Shown: in pieces, positions 17,060 to 24,709 of the stretch
Position numbering within the stretch: position 1 is the first letter of the stretch
Layout of the letters: each line of letters opens with the position of its first letter
From: a virus
IMG/VR virus record: IMGVR_UViG_3300023223_000579
Span: 1 to 46,195 of that record
Direction: 5' to 3' (one strand)
DNA length: 46,195 bases
The notes under the pieces: generated by a model
Database searches by the model: none
What the model was told of the DNA's origin: nothing
What the model saw: the letters and a program-made list of their open reading frames with translations, nothing else
Translations under genes and position numbers: made by a program

Positions 17060-17488
17060 CTACTCCTCTGTGTTATTTGGGGATGTTTTAATATGATCTT
17101 GTTCGCACAAATAATCTATAACATGGCAAATTAATATTCCCCTTTCCTCGCCCAACTTGGTAACCCCACGTGGATTATAGGGGTTTTCACCTTTATTTCT
17201 CTTGTCAAGAATACTCCCCTGAAAATGCAGTAATACCTGTTCTTTGAGTTTTTCAATATCAATGTTTTTAAAACACAAGCAAGAACCAAACTCAGGACTA
17301 TGTTTATCTATCTCTAAAAAATCCCACTCAGGACATTTATGTTTTTTATTGGTGAGATTGATTGTGTCGTAAGCATATCGGGATATATTTTCCACGGACG
17401 AAACAATATCCATATCCATATCAGATTTAGGTTCTTGGTGTCCCAGCCATATACCCACTGTTTTAAAATCATCAGATAAATCATCCAT
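17060..17488 (-). CDS. hypothetical acidic protein
   Basis: 142 residues, not recognised. Several Cys and His residues (HKCPEWD, GSCLCFKN, ILICHVIDYLCEQDH) could bind metal, but they do not form a standard finger. The start is coupled to the preceding stop two bases away. It precedes the papain-like gene. Confidence 0.55.
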   Translation of the reverse strand: MDDLSDDFKTVGIWLGHQEPKSDMDMDIVSSVENISRYAYDTINLTNKKHKCPEWDFLEIDKHSPEFGSCLCFKNIDIEKLKEQVLLHFQGSILDKRNKGENPYNPRGVTKLGEERGILICHVIDYLCEQDHIKTSPNNTEE

Positions 17489-17489
17489 C

Positions 17490-17660
17490 TCAATCCTCCT
17501 GTTTAATGTCTTGTGTTATATTTGCGGCTAGTTTACGGGCGGCTTCTAGTAGCGTTTTATAGCGATGCTCCGGTATCTGGGCATATACCCGGCCGTCCTC
17601 CAATACAATGCCCCTATACAGGTCAGTGTCTTTTCCTATAGCTTCCTCAAGTTCCGTCAT
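17490..17660 (-). CDS. small hypothetical protein
   Basis: 56 residues (MTELEEAIGKDTDLYRGIVL...ANITQDIKQED) with good coding character. The stop is 1 bp from the next ATG. It starts right after a 45-codon frame. Not recognised. Confidence 0.5.
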   Translation of the reverse strand: MTELEEAIGKDTDLYRGIVLEDGRVYAQIPEHRYKTLLEAARKLAANITQDIKQED

Positions 17661-17664
17661 ATCT

Positions 17665-17802
17665 CTATTCCTTGTTGAGTTGTTTCCATAGATTTACCTC
17701 AGGTATTCGAGCGCCACATAAGCAGCGGACCCAGCCTATTATTTCATCTGGGTACCATCTGTGACCAGTGAAGCGGTGTTTTAGTTTAAGGATAATTTTC
17801 AC
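17665..17802 (-). CDS. possible very small protein with Cys motif
   Basis: 45 codons from a GTG at 17802 (VKIILKLKHRFTGHRWYPDE...RCLCGARIPEV). AGGGG lies about 9 bp upstream of the start. It has Trp-rich and CxC features that look more like protein than noise, but it is short and starts with GTG, so it is uncertain. Confidence 0.4.
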   Translation of the reverse strand: MKIILKLKHRFTGHRWYPDEIIGWVRCLCGARIPEVNLWKQLNKE

Positions 17803-17820
17803 GATATGCTAGCCCCTGTT

Positions 17821-17997
17821 CTATTTACAGTTTTTTAAAGCGGCGGCGTAATATTGTACCTTTGAGACTCCCGTCCGCTGCATATATTGCTCGGCTATGC
17901 CCGCCAGCATTCCAGCTGCCTCTACATCCTCAAGCCCAAAAATCTTTACAACGGACTGAATCTCTTTTACGAATTCTTTGGTAATATTTTCTGGCAT
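17821..17997 (-). CDS. small helical hypothetical protein
   Basis: 58 residues from ATG at 17997, chosen because GGGGGA lies 5-6 bp upstream. The in-frame ATG at 18081 has no ribosome site, and the extra 28 residues would translate a region that carries a T-arm-like hairpin. Helical (KEFVKEIQSVVKIFGLED; AAGMLAGIAEQYMQR). Not recognised. Confidence 0.55.
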   Translation of the reverse strand: MPENITKEFVKEIQSVVKIFGLEDVEAAGMLAGIAEQYMQRTGVSKVQYYAAALKNCK

Positions 17998-18177
17998 ATC
18001 TATCCCCCAAGTTGTTAAAGGCTGGCAGGACTCGAAACCTGCTGGTGTTTTCGCAAGCTTTACAACATAACTACGCATCATTACACCAAGCGATTATATG
18101 TTCTTGCTTCTGCATGTCCTTCCACGCTGCAGCCCGTAGCTTTTATAGGATAGATCGGTTATATATGCAAATTTATT

Positions 18178-18252
18178 TGGTGGGGCTGTGGGGAATCAAA
18201 CCCCAGACATTGTTATTCCCGATACTAACTGCTTCAAGCACGCGGCAGCCCC
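18178..18252 (-). tRNA. tRNA-like element with encoded CCA, atypical D arm
   Basis: 75 nt on the minus strand starting GGGGCTG and ending CAGCCCC-A-CCA, giving a perfect 7-bp acceptor stem with encoded CCA. The T arm is TGGGG-TTTGATT-CCCCA. The middle 40 nt does not fold canonically: the D arm is at best a 3-4 bp stem (TGC...GCA), position 8 is C, and T-loop base 56 is T instead of C. An anticodon loop ATCGGGA (CGG, proline) is possible with a bulged G in the stem. It may be a degenerate tRNA or a tRNA-like RNA. It ends 5 bp from the head-tail joining gene. Confidence 0.5.
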
Positions 18253-18256
18253 ATAG

Positions 18257-18637
18257 CTACAAAGTATTCACTGGAATATCTTTCTGACCCCGCTCTTTGC
18301 ACCTTAGCAACATAAAGGTCTTGCGTTCATCAAGGTTTTCTACGTCCATGATGTCAAAACGGCGGTCATCAAACAGAATCCATGTCTCTTCTGTCACGCC
18401 GGCAAGGAAACGAATGTATATTTTATGGGTGACTATGTTCGCTAGATTGACCCCATCAAAGGAATCCAGCCCGCGCGCTGTTTCAACCATTGCCCAGACC
18501 TCAATGTCATTGTCGAAATCTTCTGTGAAGTCGATTTCTTCCGGGCGAATAGTTCTATTCTGCAAGGTGATTCGGTCTCTCAAATCTCCAGTGCAGACTT
18601 TGCGATTCTTTTTCTTTATTTTAACGCAGTTCGACAT
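18257..18637 (-). CDS. head-tail joining (head closure) protein
   Basis: 126 residues. VCTGDLRDRITLQNRTIRPE near the start and WAMVETARGLDSFDG, followed by THKIYIRFLAGVTEETWILF, match the Phage_H_T_join family (SPP1 gp16/HK97 gp9-like stoppers). It closes the portal-adaptor channel. It overlaps the adaptor gene by 17 bp. Confidence 0.85.
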   Translation of the reverse strand: MSNCVKIKKKNRKVCTGDLRDRITLQNRTIRPEEIDFTEDFDNDIEVWAMVETARGLDSFDGVNLANIVTHKIYIRFLAGVTEETWILFDDRRFDIMDVENLDERKTFMLLRCKERGQKDIPVNTL

Positions 18638-19268
18638 GGATTCTCATATTCTTATATTGTTGGGCGCGGCCTTTAATCGTGGCTGGGACACCATCGTCGC
18701 CAGCGGCACAAGGTCCGCCACAATCGCCGCGATTCTCATAATAGAATAAGGTAAGACTTTTCAGAATTTCCTTTATCCCTATAGGAATAGCCGCCTCCGT
18801 CGCCCCGAATCCAGCTGTGAAGGTTATCTCTACCGCTGACCTTTGAATATCTACATCAAAGGGAAGCTGCACCTCTTCCTTGACCGATATCTGCCTATAT
18901 GGTTGTTGCCGGGTGGTTATCAGGTCAGTAAGGTCCACGCCGGTTAATACGCCCTTGTTGAGAAATTCAATCAGGTCCAGGCTAACAAACGGCGACCTAC
19001 GAAGCTCCAGGGCATTGCCAAAGTGATCACGGAATGTTTTGAATTGCATGGTCAGAAGAGTCTGGTTGGTAAAGCGTTCGAACCAGTCCTCGGCGGCTTT
19101 CAGCATGCTTGTGATAAGGGCATCTTCTGCGGTCCCGTCGACCTTCATATAAAGCTTGAGCTCAGCTAGATCGACGGGCAGGATGGTGCTATTATCGGTT
19201 AGTTTTTCGTATTCCCAAGCCGTGGATATGGAATGTCTGAATCTCCCTCTCGTTCCAAAGCTTGGCAT
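18621..19268 (-). CDS. head-tail adaptor (gp6/phiE125 gp8-like)
   Basis: 215 residues. The helical core LAELKLYMKVDGTAEDALITS then MLKAAEDWFERFTNQTLL, and a C-terminal IPIGIKEILKSLTLFYYENRG, are typical of Phage_connect_1/phiE125 gp8 adaptors that bind the portal ring. Position after capsid genes and before the joining protein agrees. Confidence 0.85.
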   Translation of the reverse strand: MPSFGTRGRFRHSISTAWEYEKLTDNSTILPVDLAELKLYMKVDGTAEDALITSMLKAAEDWFERFTNQTLLTMQFKTFRDHFGNALELRRSPFVSLDLIEFLNKGVLTGVDLTDLITTRQQPYRQISVKEEVQLPFDVDIQRSAVEITFTAGFGATEAAIPIGIKEILKSLTLFYYENRGDCGGPCAAGDDGVPATIKGRAQQYKNMRIHVELR

Positions 19269-19278
19269 ATTCTAACCC

Positions 19279-19662
19279 TTATTTTTTAGAAGATTTTTTG
19301 CCCTTCTTTTTGCCTTTTTTCTTAGTGGCGGGCTTTTCTTCTGGTTTAACCTCTTCTTCTGCTTCTGGCGCATCTTCCAAGGTCATCTCAACTTCTACTT
19401 CTTCCTCAGCCTCGGGAGCGGCCTCTTCTTCAACAGCTTCTTCTGCCTCAACCTCTTTGTTTTCTTCGGCAGATTCGATAGCCTTGTTCTCTTCAACTTT
19501 AACAGCTTTTTTCTCGTCTGTATATTCAGCATAATTATGAGTAACCATTTGCTCGGCCAGCTCTGCACTGGCAAGGTAGACGTCACCTTTCTCAAAATTC
19601 TTAATTTCTCTACCGACTGACCACTTACATGCTTTAGTGAATTTGACTGCTTTCTGGCTCAT
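19279..19662 (-). CDS. small capsid-region protein with long charged tail
   Basis: 127 residues. The first 50 (KFTKACKWSVGREIKNFEKG...) resemble small beta-barrel-like proteins found between capsid and adaptor genes in other phages. Residues 50-115 are almost entirely Glu, Ala and Val, and the last 15 are Lys-rich (TKKKGKKKGKKSSKK). The sharp acidic-to-basic switch suggests a disordered tail. Role unknown; it may face packaged DNA or act in assembly. Confidence 0.7.
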   Translation of the reverse strand: MSQKAVKFTKACKWSVGREIKNFEKGDVYLASAELAEQMVTHNYAEYTDEKKAVKVEENKAIESAEENKEVEAEEAVEEEAAPEAEEEVEVEMTLEDAPEAEEEVKPEEKPATKKKGKKKGKKSSKK

Positions 19663-19700
19663 AGCTATATCCCTCTGTAATTAATAGTTAAATGAAATAA

Positions 19701-19723
19701 CGCCCCCAGCATAACTGAGGGCG
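19701..19723 (-). terminator. hairpin after decoration-like gene
   Basis: CGCCCTCAG-TTATG-CTGGGGGCG on the minus strand (9-bp stem with one G-U), followed by TTATTTCATTT. The T-tract is interrupted, so it may attenuate transcription only partly after the gene ending at 19748. Confidence 0.55.
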
Positions 19724-19747
19724 CTAATGATTTCAATAGATAGTCGC

Positions 19748-20164
19748 TTAGTTAGATGGGTTAGCAACAGCACCATCTTGTGGATGACCAAGCACGGCCT
19801 TGGCATCTGTAGCAGCTGTGCCAGTCGTGACATTGGTTGAATCAATCTCAAGGCGTATGAAACGCTTGTGACCAACATAGCCCGTGCGAAGCGATTTGCC
19901 AGTTTGAGTGCTGTCATAAGACGTAACCCCCAAAAGCCTGTCAGCTGCGGCGTCTGCACCATCGGATAAGCCTGGGTCTTCACCTTCAACTACTCTAACA
20001 ACATAATCACCGTCTGTGATTGTGCCTGCTTCGATTAGAAAAGATGCTGAACAAAAGCCTTGTGTATCGTGAATAGCGCCAACCGTTGTCGTATTCGAGG
20101 TAATATCCTGCGAAGCGAGAGCGACTTCTGAAGCTATATCACTGATCATGTCTTTATCTGCCAT
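19748..20164 (-). CDS. capsid-associated structural protein
   Basis: 138 residues. The pattern DTQGFCSASFLIEAGTITDG...VVEGEDPGLSDGADAAADR...VGHKRFIRLEIDST ending VLGHPQDGAV is seen in many proteobacterial phages directly after the major capsid gene. Beta-rich with no membrane segment. Probably a capsid or decoration component. Flanked on both sides by hairpins. Confidence 0.7.
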   Translation of the reverse strand: MADKDMISDIASEVALASQDITSNTTTVGAIHDTQGFCSASFLIEAGTITDGDYVVRVVEGEDPGLSDGADAAADRLLGVTSYDSTQTGKSLRTGYVGHKRFIRLEIDSTNVTTGTAATDAKAVLGHPQDGAVANPSN

Positions 20165-20233
20165 GATATTGGTTCCTTCTTTTTAAGTTACAGTTCAAAT
20201 TTAATAGTAGGTAGTCTGTATTCGGTAAGCCCC

Positions 20234-20255
20234 AGCCACCTTTTAAGGGGTGGCT
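20234..20255 (-). terminator. hairpin after major capsid gene
   Basis: AGCCACC-loop-GGTGGCT, 7-bp stem with an 8-nt loop, 15 bp after the capsid stop. No T-tract follows, so it is more likely an mRNA stabiliser or processing site than an intrinsic terminator. Confidence 0.45.
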
Positions 20256-20269
20256 AGAGCCATAATTAA

Positions 20270-21496
20270 TTAAGCTATGATTTTTAGCTTCTTGATAGCT
20301 TCAGCAAGACGAACCTTACCACCAGTCCAGCGAGTGAAGATAAAGCGAACTTTACCTTGACCACCAAAGGTGAACGGATCTCTAAGAACCCCAACATCGG
20401 TCTTATCAACAATCCAGTAACCTTGACGCCAGTCGCCATAAGCGATTGGTGTGCTGGCAACTGCAACGTCAGGCATGTCATTCATAACAACGAATGGGTC
20501 GCCACCAATAGTGGCTGGCATGCTTTCTGTAGCAACTGCGAACAGATACTGACCGTCCGAGCCTTTCTTCTGGCGGGTCTTAGCTAAGGTTCTGCGGTTA
20601 AGCAGGAACGTGCCGCTATAGCCCGTTTTCAACTCACCTTGCAGCGAAAAGAAATCGTCTGTATCGAAGTCGCCACTCACAGTTGAGTTAACTTCCTGAA
20701 CGTCGGTGTTAGTTAAGAAACCTTCTGGCTCTTCAACCTGATCACCGTTCAGATAGGCGTCGCCCTCAACTTGAGCAGAGCTTTCCAACCAGTCAGATTC
20801 CATTTCAGCAGCAATGTCGAAAGCTGCGTCTGAAAGCATGTGAGTGGTAGCAACTGTGATAGCATCCAACGCATGCACAGGAATTTTCAAGATCCCGTAA
20901 GTTGAGTTGGATTCATCTATCTGGCCGCCCTCGCCACGGAAGCTGGCTTGCATCAAAGTTTCACGCTTTGGAACTTCAATATAGCTTCTGCTTGTGGTGG
21001 ACATACGAGCAACAGACCGCATTGGAGAAATCTCAGTGATTTTCTTGATAATCTCCTGGATATACTCAGGTGGTGCAAGATAGCCGCCCTCAACTTGGCT
21101 GTCAGTTCTAAGGAACTTCATTTCAGCTTCGTCAAGATCCCTATCACCCTTGCGCAAGAATTTCTCATATGCCTTTGCTTCCGCAATTGCATTCTCAGCG
21201 TCAGGGTCGCCAGAACCAACGCGAGTCAGCTTAGCTTCCAGTTCTTCAACATGGGCCTTAATCGCATCTTTTTCTTCAGCTGCTTCGGTCATAGACTTGA
21301 CCATCTCAGACTGCTTTTCAGAATACTCGTCCAAAGTCTTATCCAGCTTTGCAATCTTCTCTTGCGACTCAGCTGATTCAGCGTCTTTAGATTCGAGTGT
21401 GGACTTGAGCTCTTCCCAAGCCTGAGTAAATTCCTTTATTTCTTCGGGACTCAGGTTTTGGTGCTCAGAGTTGTCCTTTTTGTCTTTCTTTTCCAT
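20270..21496 (-). CDS. major capsid protein, HK97 family
   Basis: 408 residues. Residues 1-115 form a Glu/Lys-rich coiled coil, the delta-domain scaffold removed by the prohead protease. The capsid core begins near DSQVEGGYLAPPEYIQEIIK and shows ISPMRSVARMSTTSRSYIEV, the usual start of the HK97 fold, then a C-terminal TFGGQGKVRFIFTRWTGGKV. It is preceded by the protease gene with one base between. Confidence 0.93.
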   Translation of the reverse strand: MEKKDKKDNSEHQNLSPEEIKEFTQAWEELKSTLESKDAESAESQEKIAKLDKTLDEYSEKQSEMVKSMTEAAEEKDAIKAHVEELEAKLTRVGSGDPDAENAIAEAKAYEKFLRKGDRDLDEAEMKFLRTDSQVEGGYLAPPEYIQEIIKKITEISPMRSVARMSTTSRSYIEVPKRETLMQASFRGEGGQIDESNSTYGILKIPVHALDAITVATTHMLSDAAFDIAAEMESDWLESSAQVEGDAYLNGDQVEEPEGFLTNTDVQEVNSTVSGDFDTDDFFSLQGELKTGYSGTFLLNRRTLAKTRQKKGSDGQYLFAVATESMPATIGGDPFVVMNDMPDVAVASTPIAYGDWRQGYWIVDKTDVGVLRDPFTFGGQGKVRFIFTRWTGGKVRLAEAIKKLKIIA

Positions 21497-21497
21497 T

Positions 21498-22241
21498 TTA
21501 TTCCCTTTCAGTAAAGTTTTTGATGGAATCGGTTAATGAGAGAAAACCCGTTCTAATTGCTGGGTCTTCAACAGTTTCTGTTTCTGCGTCGTCTTGCGGA
21601 TCCCCCGCCTTGACTGTGAAACGTGACGTAATCAGATCGATTGCGCCCTTAGAGAAAGCACCTGAATCCCTCAAGCACCGTTCTAAATCTCTTATAGTCT
21701 TGATATCTGCAACTTCTTCTTTGGATTTGAAGTTTGCGACTCTTGCCTCTGGGTTCATCGGGAGAGTCACAAGGGACACTTCCCACAGAGTTAATTTCTC
21801 AATAATTCTTACGCCAGCGTTCGTCATGGAAAATTGGTCAACGCTGAAACCGATGGAGAAGCTATCAATAGCGCCTATTTTTAAGCGACTGAATGTTTCC
21901 CTAGCTAAATGCAGGTCTTTGGGCATGCGGGCTTTAATGAACAAGCCTTTTTTGGTCTCCTGGGCCTCATCAATAACGCCCAATGATTCAGCCATCCTAT
22001 GCTGGTGTAGGAACTTAGGACGCATATCCCGCAAGGTGTCAGTAAAAGCACCCTCGGCTATAATATCGTTGCCAAGGTCTATGTTGCCGAATGTAGAAGC
22101 CAAACCTTCAACATGAAAGAATTCGTCATCATCATCATGCAATGCTTTAAGCTCTGTTTTAAAATACAAAAGCTCTTTTTTTGCTGGCTCCACATTCTCG
22201 GAACTGTCCTGCATTTCATCGTATTTGATTTTGCTGCTCAT
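21498..22241 (-). CDS. prohead maturation protease, HK97 S78 family
   Basis: 247 residues. The fold starts at FFHVEGLASTFGNIDLGND. The likely catalytic His lies in FLHQHRMAESLG (about His81) and Ser in IDSFSIGFSV (about Ser129), followed by WEVSLVTLPMNPEA. It cleaves the capsid delta domain and itself. It is the last leftward gene to the left of the plus-strand cassette. Confidence 0.9.
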   Translation of the reverse strand: MSSKIKYDEMQDSSENVEPAKKELLYFKTELKALHDDDDEFFHVEGLASTFGNIDLGNDIIAEGAFTDTLRDMRPKFLHQHRMAESLGVIDEAQETKKGLFIKARMPKDLHLARETFSRLKIGAIDSFSIGFSVDQFSMTNAGVRIIEKLTLWEVSLVTLPMNPEARVANFKSKEEVADIKTIRDLERCLRDSGAFSKGAIDLITSRFTVKAGDPQDDAETETVEDPAIRTGFLSLTDSIKNFTERE

Positions 22242-22264
22242 GATATCCTGATATGTGAGTGGGT

Positions 22265-22305
22265 CGATAACATTGCCTATAAGAATTTATGAGCAGATGT
22301 TATCG
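22265..22305. promoter_or_regulatory. inverted repeat upstream of protease and cassette
   Basis: CGATAACAT at 22265-22273 and ATGTTATCG at 22297-22305 are exact inverted repeats, with TGC/GCA extending the arms after a 1-nt bulge. It lies between divergent transcription units and is AT-rich, so it looks like an operator rather than a terminator. No regulator for it can be named. Confidence 0.45.
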
Positions 22306-22604
22306 GTAAAATCCTATTTGATAATCTCATATTGAGTTGGTCAAGTAAAGAAGCTTGATTTTTAATGTTGTCCTCATTAAAGATTTGATATTTTTTTCTG
22401 GCATTATCGGGCGGGCATCTATATAAATCTACCGAGGCTGCGGTGTGGAAAGTAGACACACATACAGGATTAGGCAGTAATGGCCTAGGCTCAAGAGACT
22501 ATGCCCAAGCATGACATCTCTCGACGGAGAGGAAGATGGCGGGGCTGAGTGACACAGTCAGTAGGATTAACGCCCTGCCAGCCTCGTTAACCAAAGGGGG
22601 ATAC
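22306..22604. other. non-coding leader of plus-strand cassette
   Basis: About 300 bp with no convincing gene. From 22440 it becomes GC-richer with short pairing segments, for example CTCTC-gacg-GAGAG near 22518-22531. This fits a transcribed, folded 5' leader for the plus-strand genes. The cassette promoter should lie here, but I cannot identify it with confidence. Confidence 0.4.
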
Positions 22605-22757
22605 ATGACTGATGCAGAAAAAATAGCCGAGATCAAAGAAGTTCTTAAAGCCTACAACCACTATCAAGGAAGCGATGCTTCAACAGCCACAAAAGTTGAG
22701 GATGCTTTCGCAACAATTAGTCTAATTGATGATGCGATAGAGGGAAAAACACCATGA
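22605..22757 (+). CDS. cassette gene 1, small hypothetical protein
   Basis: 50 residues from ATG at 22605, chosen because AAAGGGGG lies 6 bp upstream. The longer frame from 22536 has a weaker site. Helical (EKIAEIKEVLKAYNHYQGSD...) and acidic. Stop overlaps the next start (ATGA). Confidence 0.6.
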   Translation: MTDAEKIAEIKEVLKAYNHYQGSDASTATKVEDAFATISLIDDAIEGKTP

Positions 22758-23038
22758 CCGACCCATGGACAAAAATAAAGAATAGACTTCTGGCCTACGG
22801 TTTGCTGATTCCGAACGGCTTAAATATGGTCGATGCTATCAATATTTTAATTGATAAGCTGGACGAACAACAAGCCACTATCATAGAGATGCAGTGGGCT
22901 TTGGAGAAACTGGCTGGTGAAGAGGATGAAAGCGCCAATGAGTATCTAAAGAAAAATGGCAGCTACAGCGCTTTTGACGAGCCGCATGCAGTGAAGATTT
23001 CCAGAGAAGCTCTCAAAAAACATAAAGGTGAAGCATGA
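22754..23038 (+). CDS. cassette gene 2, hypothetical helical protein
   Basis: 94 residues, not recognised. LNMVDAINILIDKLDEQQAT and MQWALEKLAGEEDESAN suggest a coiled coil. Overlaps genes 1 and 3 by 4 bp, showing tight co-translation. Confidence 0.6.
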   Translation: MTDPWTKIKNRLLAYGLLIPNGLNMVDAINILIDKLDEQQATIIEMQWALEKLAGEEDESANEYLKKNGSYSAFDEPHAVKISREALKKHKGEA

Positions 23039-23487
23039 GTGACCCCAGTACTAAGATATTAGAACTAATAGAAAATGTTGATGTCAACGACGCCAATGTC
23101 GCCGACATACTGGATGAGATAGATGCTAGGGTTTGGTGCTTGCTAAATGATAAGGAGCCTCAGTTTCTAAACGGCTTTTGGGGATTTGTTGGCTATAGCA
23201 CTTATGGCGGCAACTGTCATACAGGAGCCGATAAATACACCCGCAGCCGCGATGCATTAAAGAGCATCAGGCCGGAGGGGTGGGATATTAGTATATATGC
23301 AGACCATTTTTATGGCGAGCCTCCTATATGGAATTGCACGATAGGTTTACACAGCAAGGAAGGCGATGTTGTTACAAAGGAATTTACAAGTAGTAGCCAA
23401 GCAACCGGAGAAGGTATGCTAACGGAAGAATTAGCAGAGCTCCACGCAATTGTCCAAGCTATAGCATATGAAAGGAAAGCAGCATGA
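23035..23487 (+). CDS. cassette gene 3, phage ABA-sandwich-like protein
   Basis: 150 residues. KYTRSRDALKSIRPEGWDIS then a strand-rich middle and a final helix AELHAIVQAIAYERKAA recall small phage proteins of the ABA sandwich type, whose function is unknown. The N-terminal 60 residues are extra. Overlaps both neighbours by 4 bp. The family match is weak. Confidence 0.55.
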   Translation: MSDPSTKILELIENVDVNDANVADILDEIDARVWCLLNDKEPQFLNGFWGFVGYSTYGGNCHTGADKYTRSRDALKSIRPEGWDISIYADHFYGEPPIWNCTIGLHSKEGDVVTKEFTSSSQATGEGMLTEELAELHAIVQAIAYERKAA

Positions 23488-23834
23488 GTGATGAAAGTGA
23501 ACTGACAGGCCAATACGGAAAGATACTTGAAGATATGCAAGAAGGCGACCCAGCCGTTGTTCTGCGCGACAGCGAAGGCAATCTAGGTTTTAGAAGGCTT
23601 ACGGCAGAAGACTTCTTTGATGGTCTGGGTCCAACAGCAAAGGCAGCCGAGGCAAGGGTTACGTTATTTGGTACCGACTTTGATTTAGAAGGTCTAGAAA
23701 AAACTCTAGATGCTATGCATAGCTTCCTTATTCTTGACGAGATACCCCATGACAAAAAATCACGAGCAATTTCGATACTAAAAATGATTTCAGATTTACG
23801 AAAAAATATCATGTTATGTAAGCCGTTACCCTAA
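23484..23834 (+). CDS. cassette gene 4, hypothetical protein
   Basis: 116 residues, not recognised. QEGDPAVVLRDSEGNLGFRR is beta-like, and the C-terminal half is helical. Its end overlaps the end of the gpF-like gene by 4 bp on the opposite strand, so the two units converge. Confidence 0.55.
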   Translation: MSDESELTGQYGKILEDMQEGDPAVVLRDSEGNLGFRRLTAEDFFDGLGPTAKAAEARVTLFGTDFDLEGLEKTLDAMHSFLILDEIPHDKKSRAISILKMISDLRKNIMLCKPLP

Positions 23835-24709
23835 CCCGCAGGCCTCAGAATAAACTGGCTGGAACAGCGGCAATTAATTATATTTCCAGCTGACGCCCCG
23901 AGCGATGTATCGCTAGGATGCATCAGGCGCTGGCCGCCAACGACAAAAGGTTCATTGAGACTTTTAGCCTGCCCGTCAGCAGAAGCATGGGAAATCCTTG
24001 TCCGCTCATCCAAAACAGCATTCCAGACCTTAACCGTATTATCCCGAACCACAACGCCCCCAATAGCGACAGCACTTGCGGCCACAACATTGGCCTCGGT
24101 TTGTTTGGTGCGTTCCGCGACCCCGTTTGTTTCGGTTGTTGCGATGGTATCAGCACGGGCGTTTTGTCGCCCGACTAAGCTATTGGTAACATTCCGCGCC
24201 GTGCCTGCCCTGTCTTGCAGCGTCCCCGTCATCAAGGATTCGCTAACAGCAGCAGCTAATGCCGCATTATATTCATTCTGGGTTGTCCTGAGGATAAATC
24301 CCGCTTGCTGATTTGCCCGCTGGTTTATCCTGCGCCTTGTGATTTCAGCGGCCTGGGACTCTAAAGCGAGAATAGCTGCAGCCGTCATAGCCAAAGCGCC
24401 GTCATCTTCTCCTTCTTCCTGTTTTGTGCACTCAACCTCAAAGGCTTTGTTTATCTGGTCGAATAAGCCGCCACTAAAGGCCCGCGCTATTTTTCTATAA
24501 TTCTTTCTAAGGATGGCTACAAGGTCGGGCTGGTACTCCTGCGCCCTGATGTTCGTGCCGGCGGAGATATAAACCGCTGTGAAGTCCCGCCTGATATCCC
24601 TGAAGAACCCGCGCATGTCCCGAGCAAAAGCAATCTCCAGCTTCATTTTCTTAGCGAGGTCAATTCCTGCCTGTCTTTCCGCTTCTGTCTGGCTAGTTGA
24701 TAAGGCCAT
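23831..24709 (-). CDS. head morphogenesis protein, Mu gpF/SPP1 gp7-like
   Basis: 292 residues. The C-terminal block WNAVLDERTRISHASADGQA, followed by PFVVGGQRLMHPSDTSLGAS and NIINCRC, is the signature of the phage head morphogenesis domain, a minor head protein near the portal. It directly follows the portal region, as expected. Confidence 0.88.
   Translation of the reverse strand: MALSTSQTEAERQAGIDLAKKMKLEIAFARDMRGFFRDIRRDFTAVYISAGTNIRAQEYQPDLVAILRKNYRKIARAFSGGLFDQINKAFEVECTKQEEGEDDGALAMTAAAILALESQAAEITRRRINQRANQQAGFILRTTQNEYNAALAAAVSESLMTGTLQDRAGTARNVTNSLVGRQNARADTIATTETNGVAERTKQTEANVVAASAVAIGGVVVRDNTVKVWNAVLDERTRISHASADGQAKSLNEPFVVGGQRLMHPSDTSLGASAGNIINCRCSSQFILRPAG

Noticed and set aside
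17998-18081. 28-residue N-terminal extension of the small helical protein
   Set aside because: No ribosome site at 18081, and the segment contains a T-arm-like hairpin; the ATG at 17997 has GGGGGA upstream.
21520-22116. Plus-strand frame of 198 codons
   Set aside because: Antisense to the prohead protease; Ser/Arg-rich shadow composition.
22277-22459. 60-codon minus-strand frame in the cassette leader
   Set aside because: GTG start without a ribosome site, overlapped by the inverted repeat and probable promoter.
22536-22604. Longer start for cassette gene 1
   Set aside because: The ATG at 22605 has a much better ribosome site (AAAGGGGG); the extension looks like structured leader sequence.
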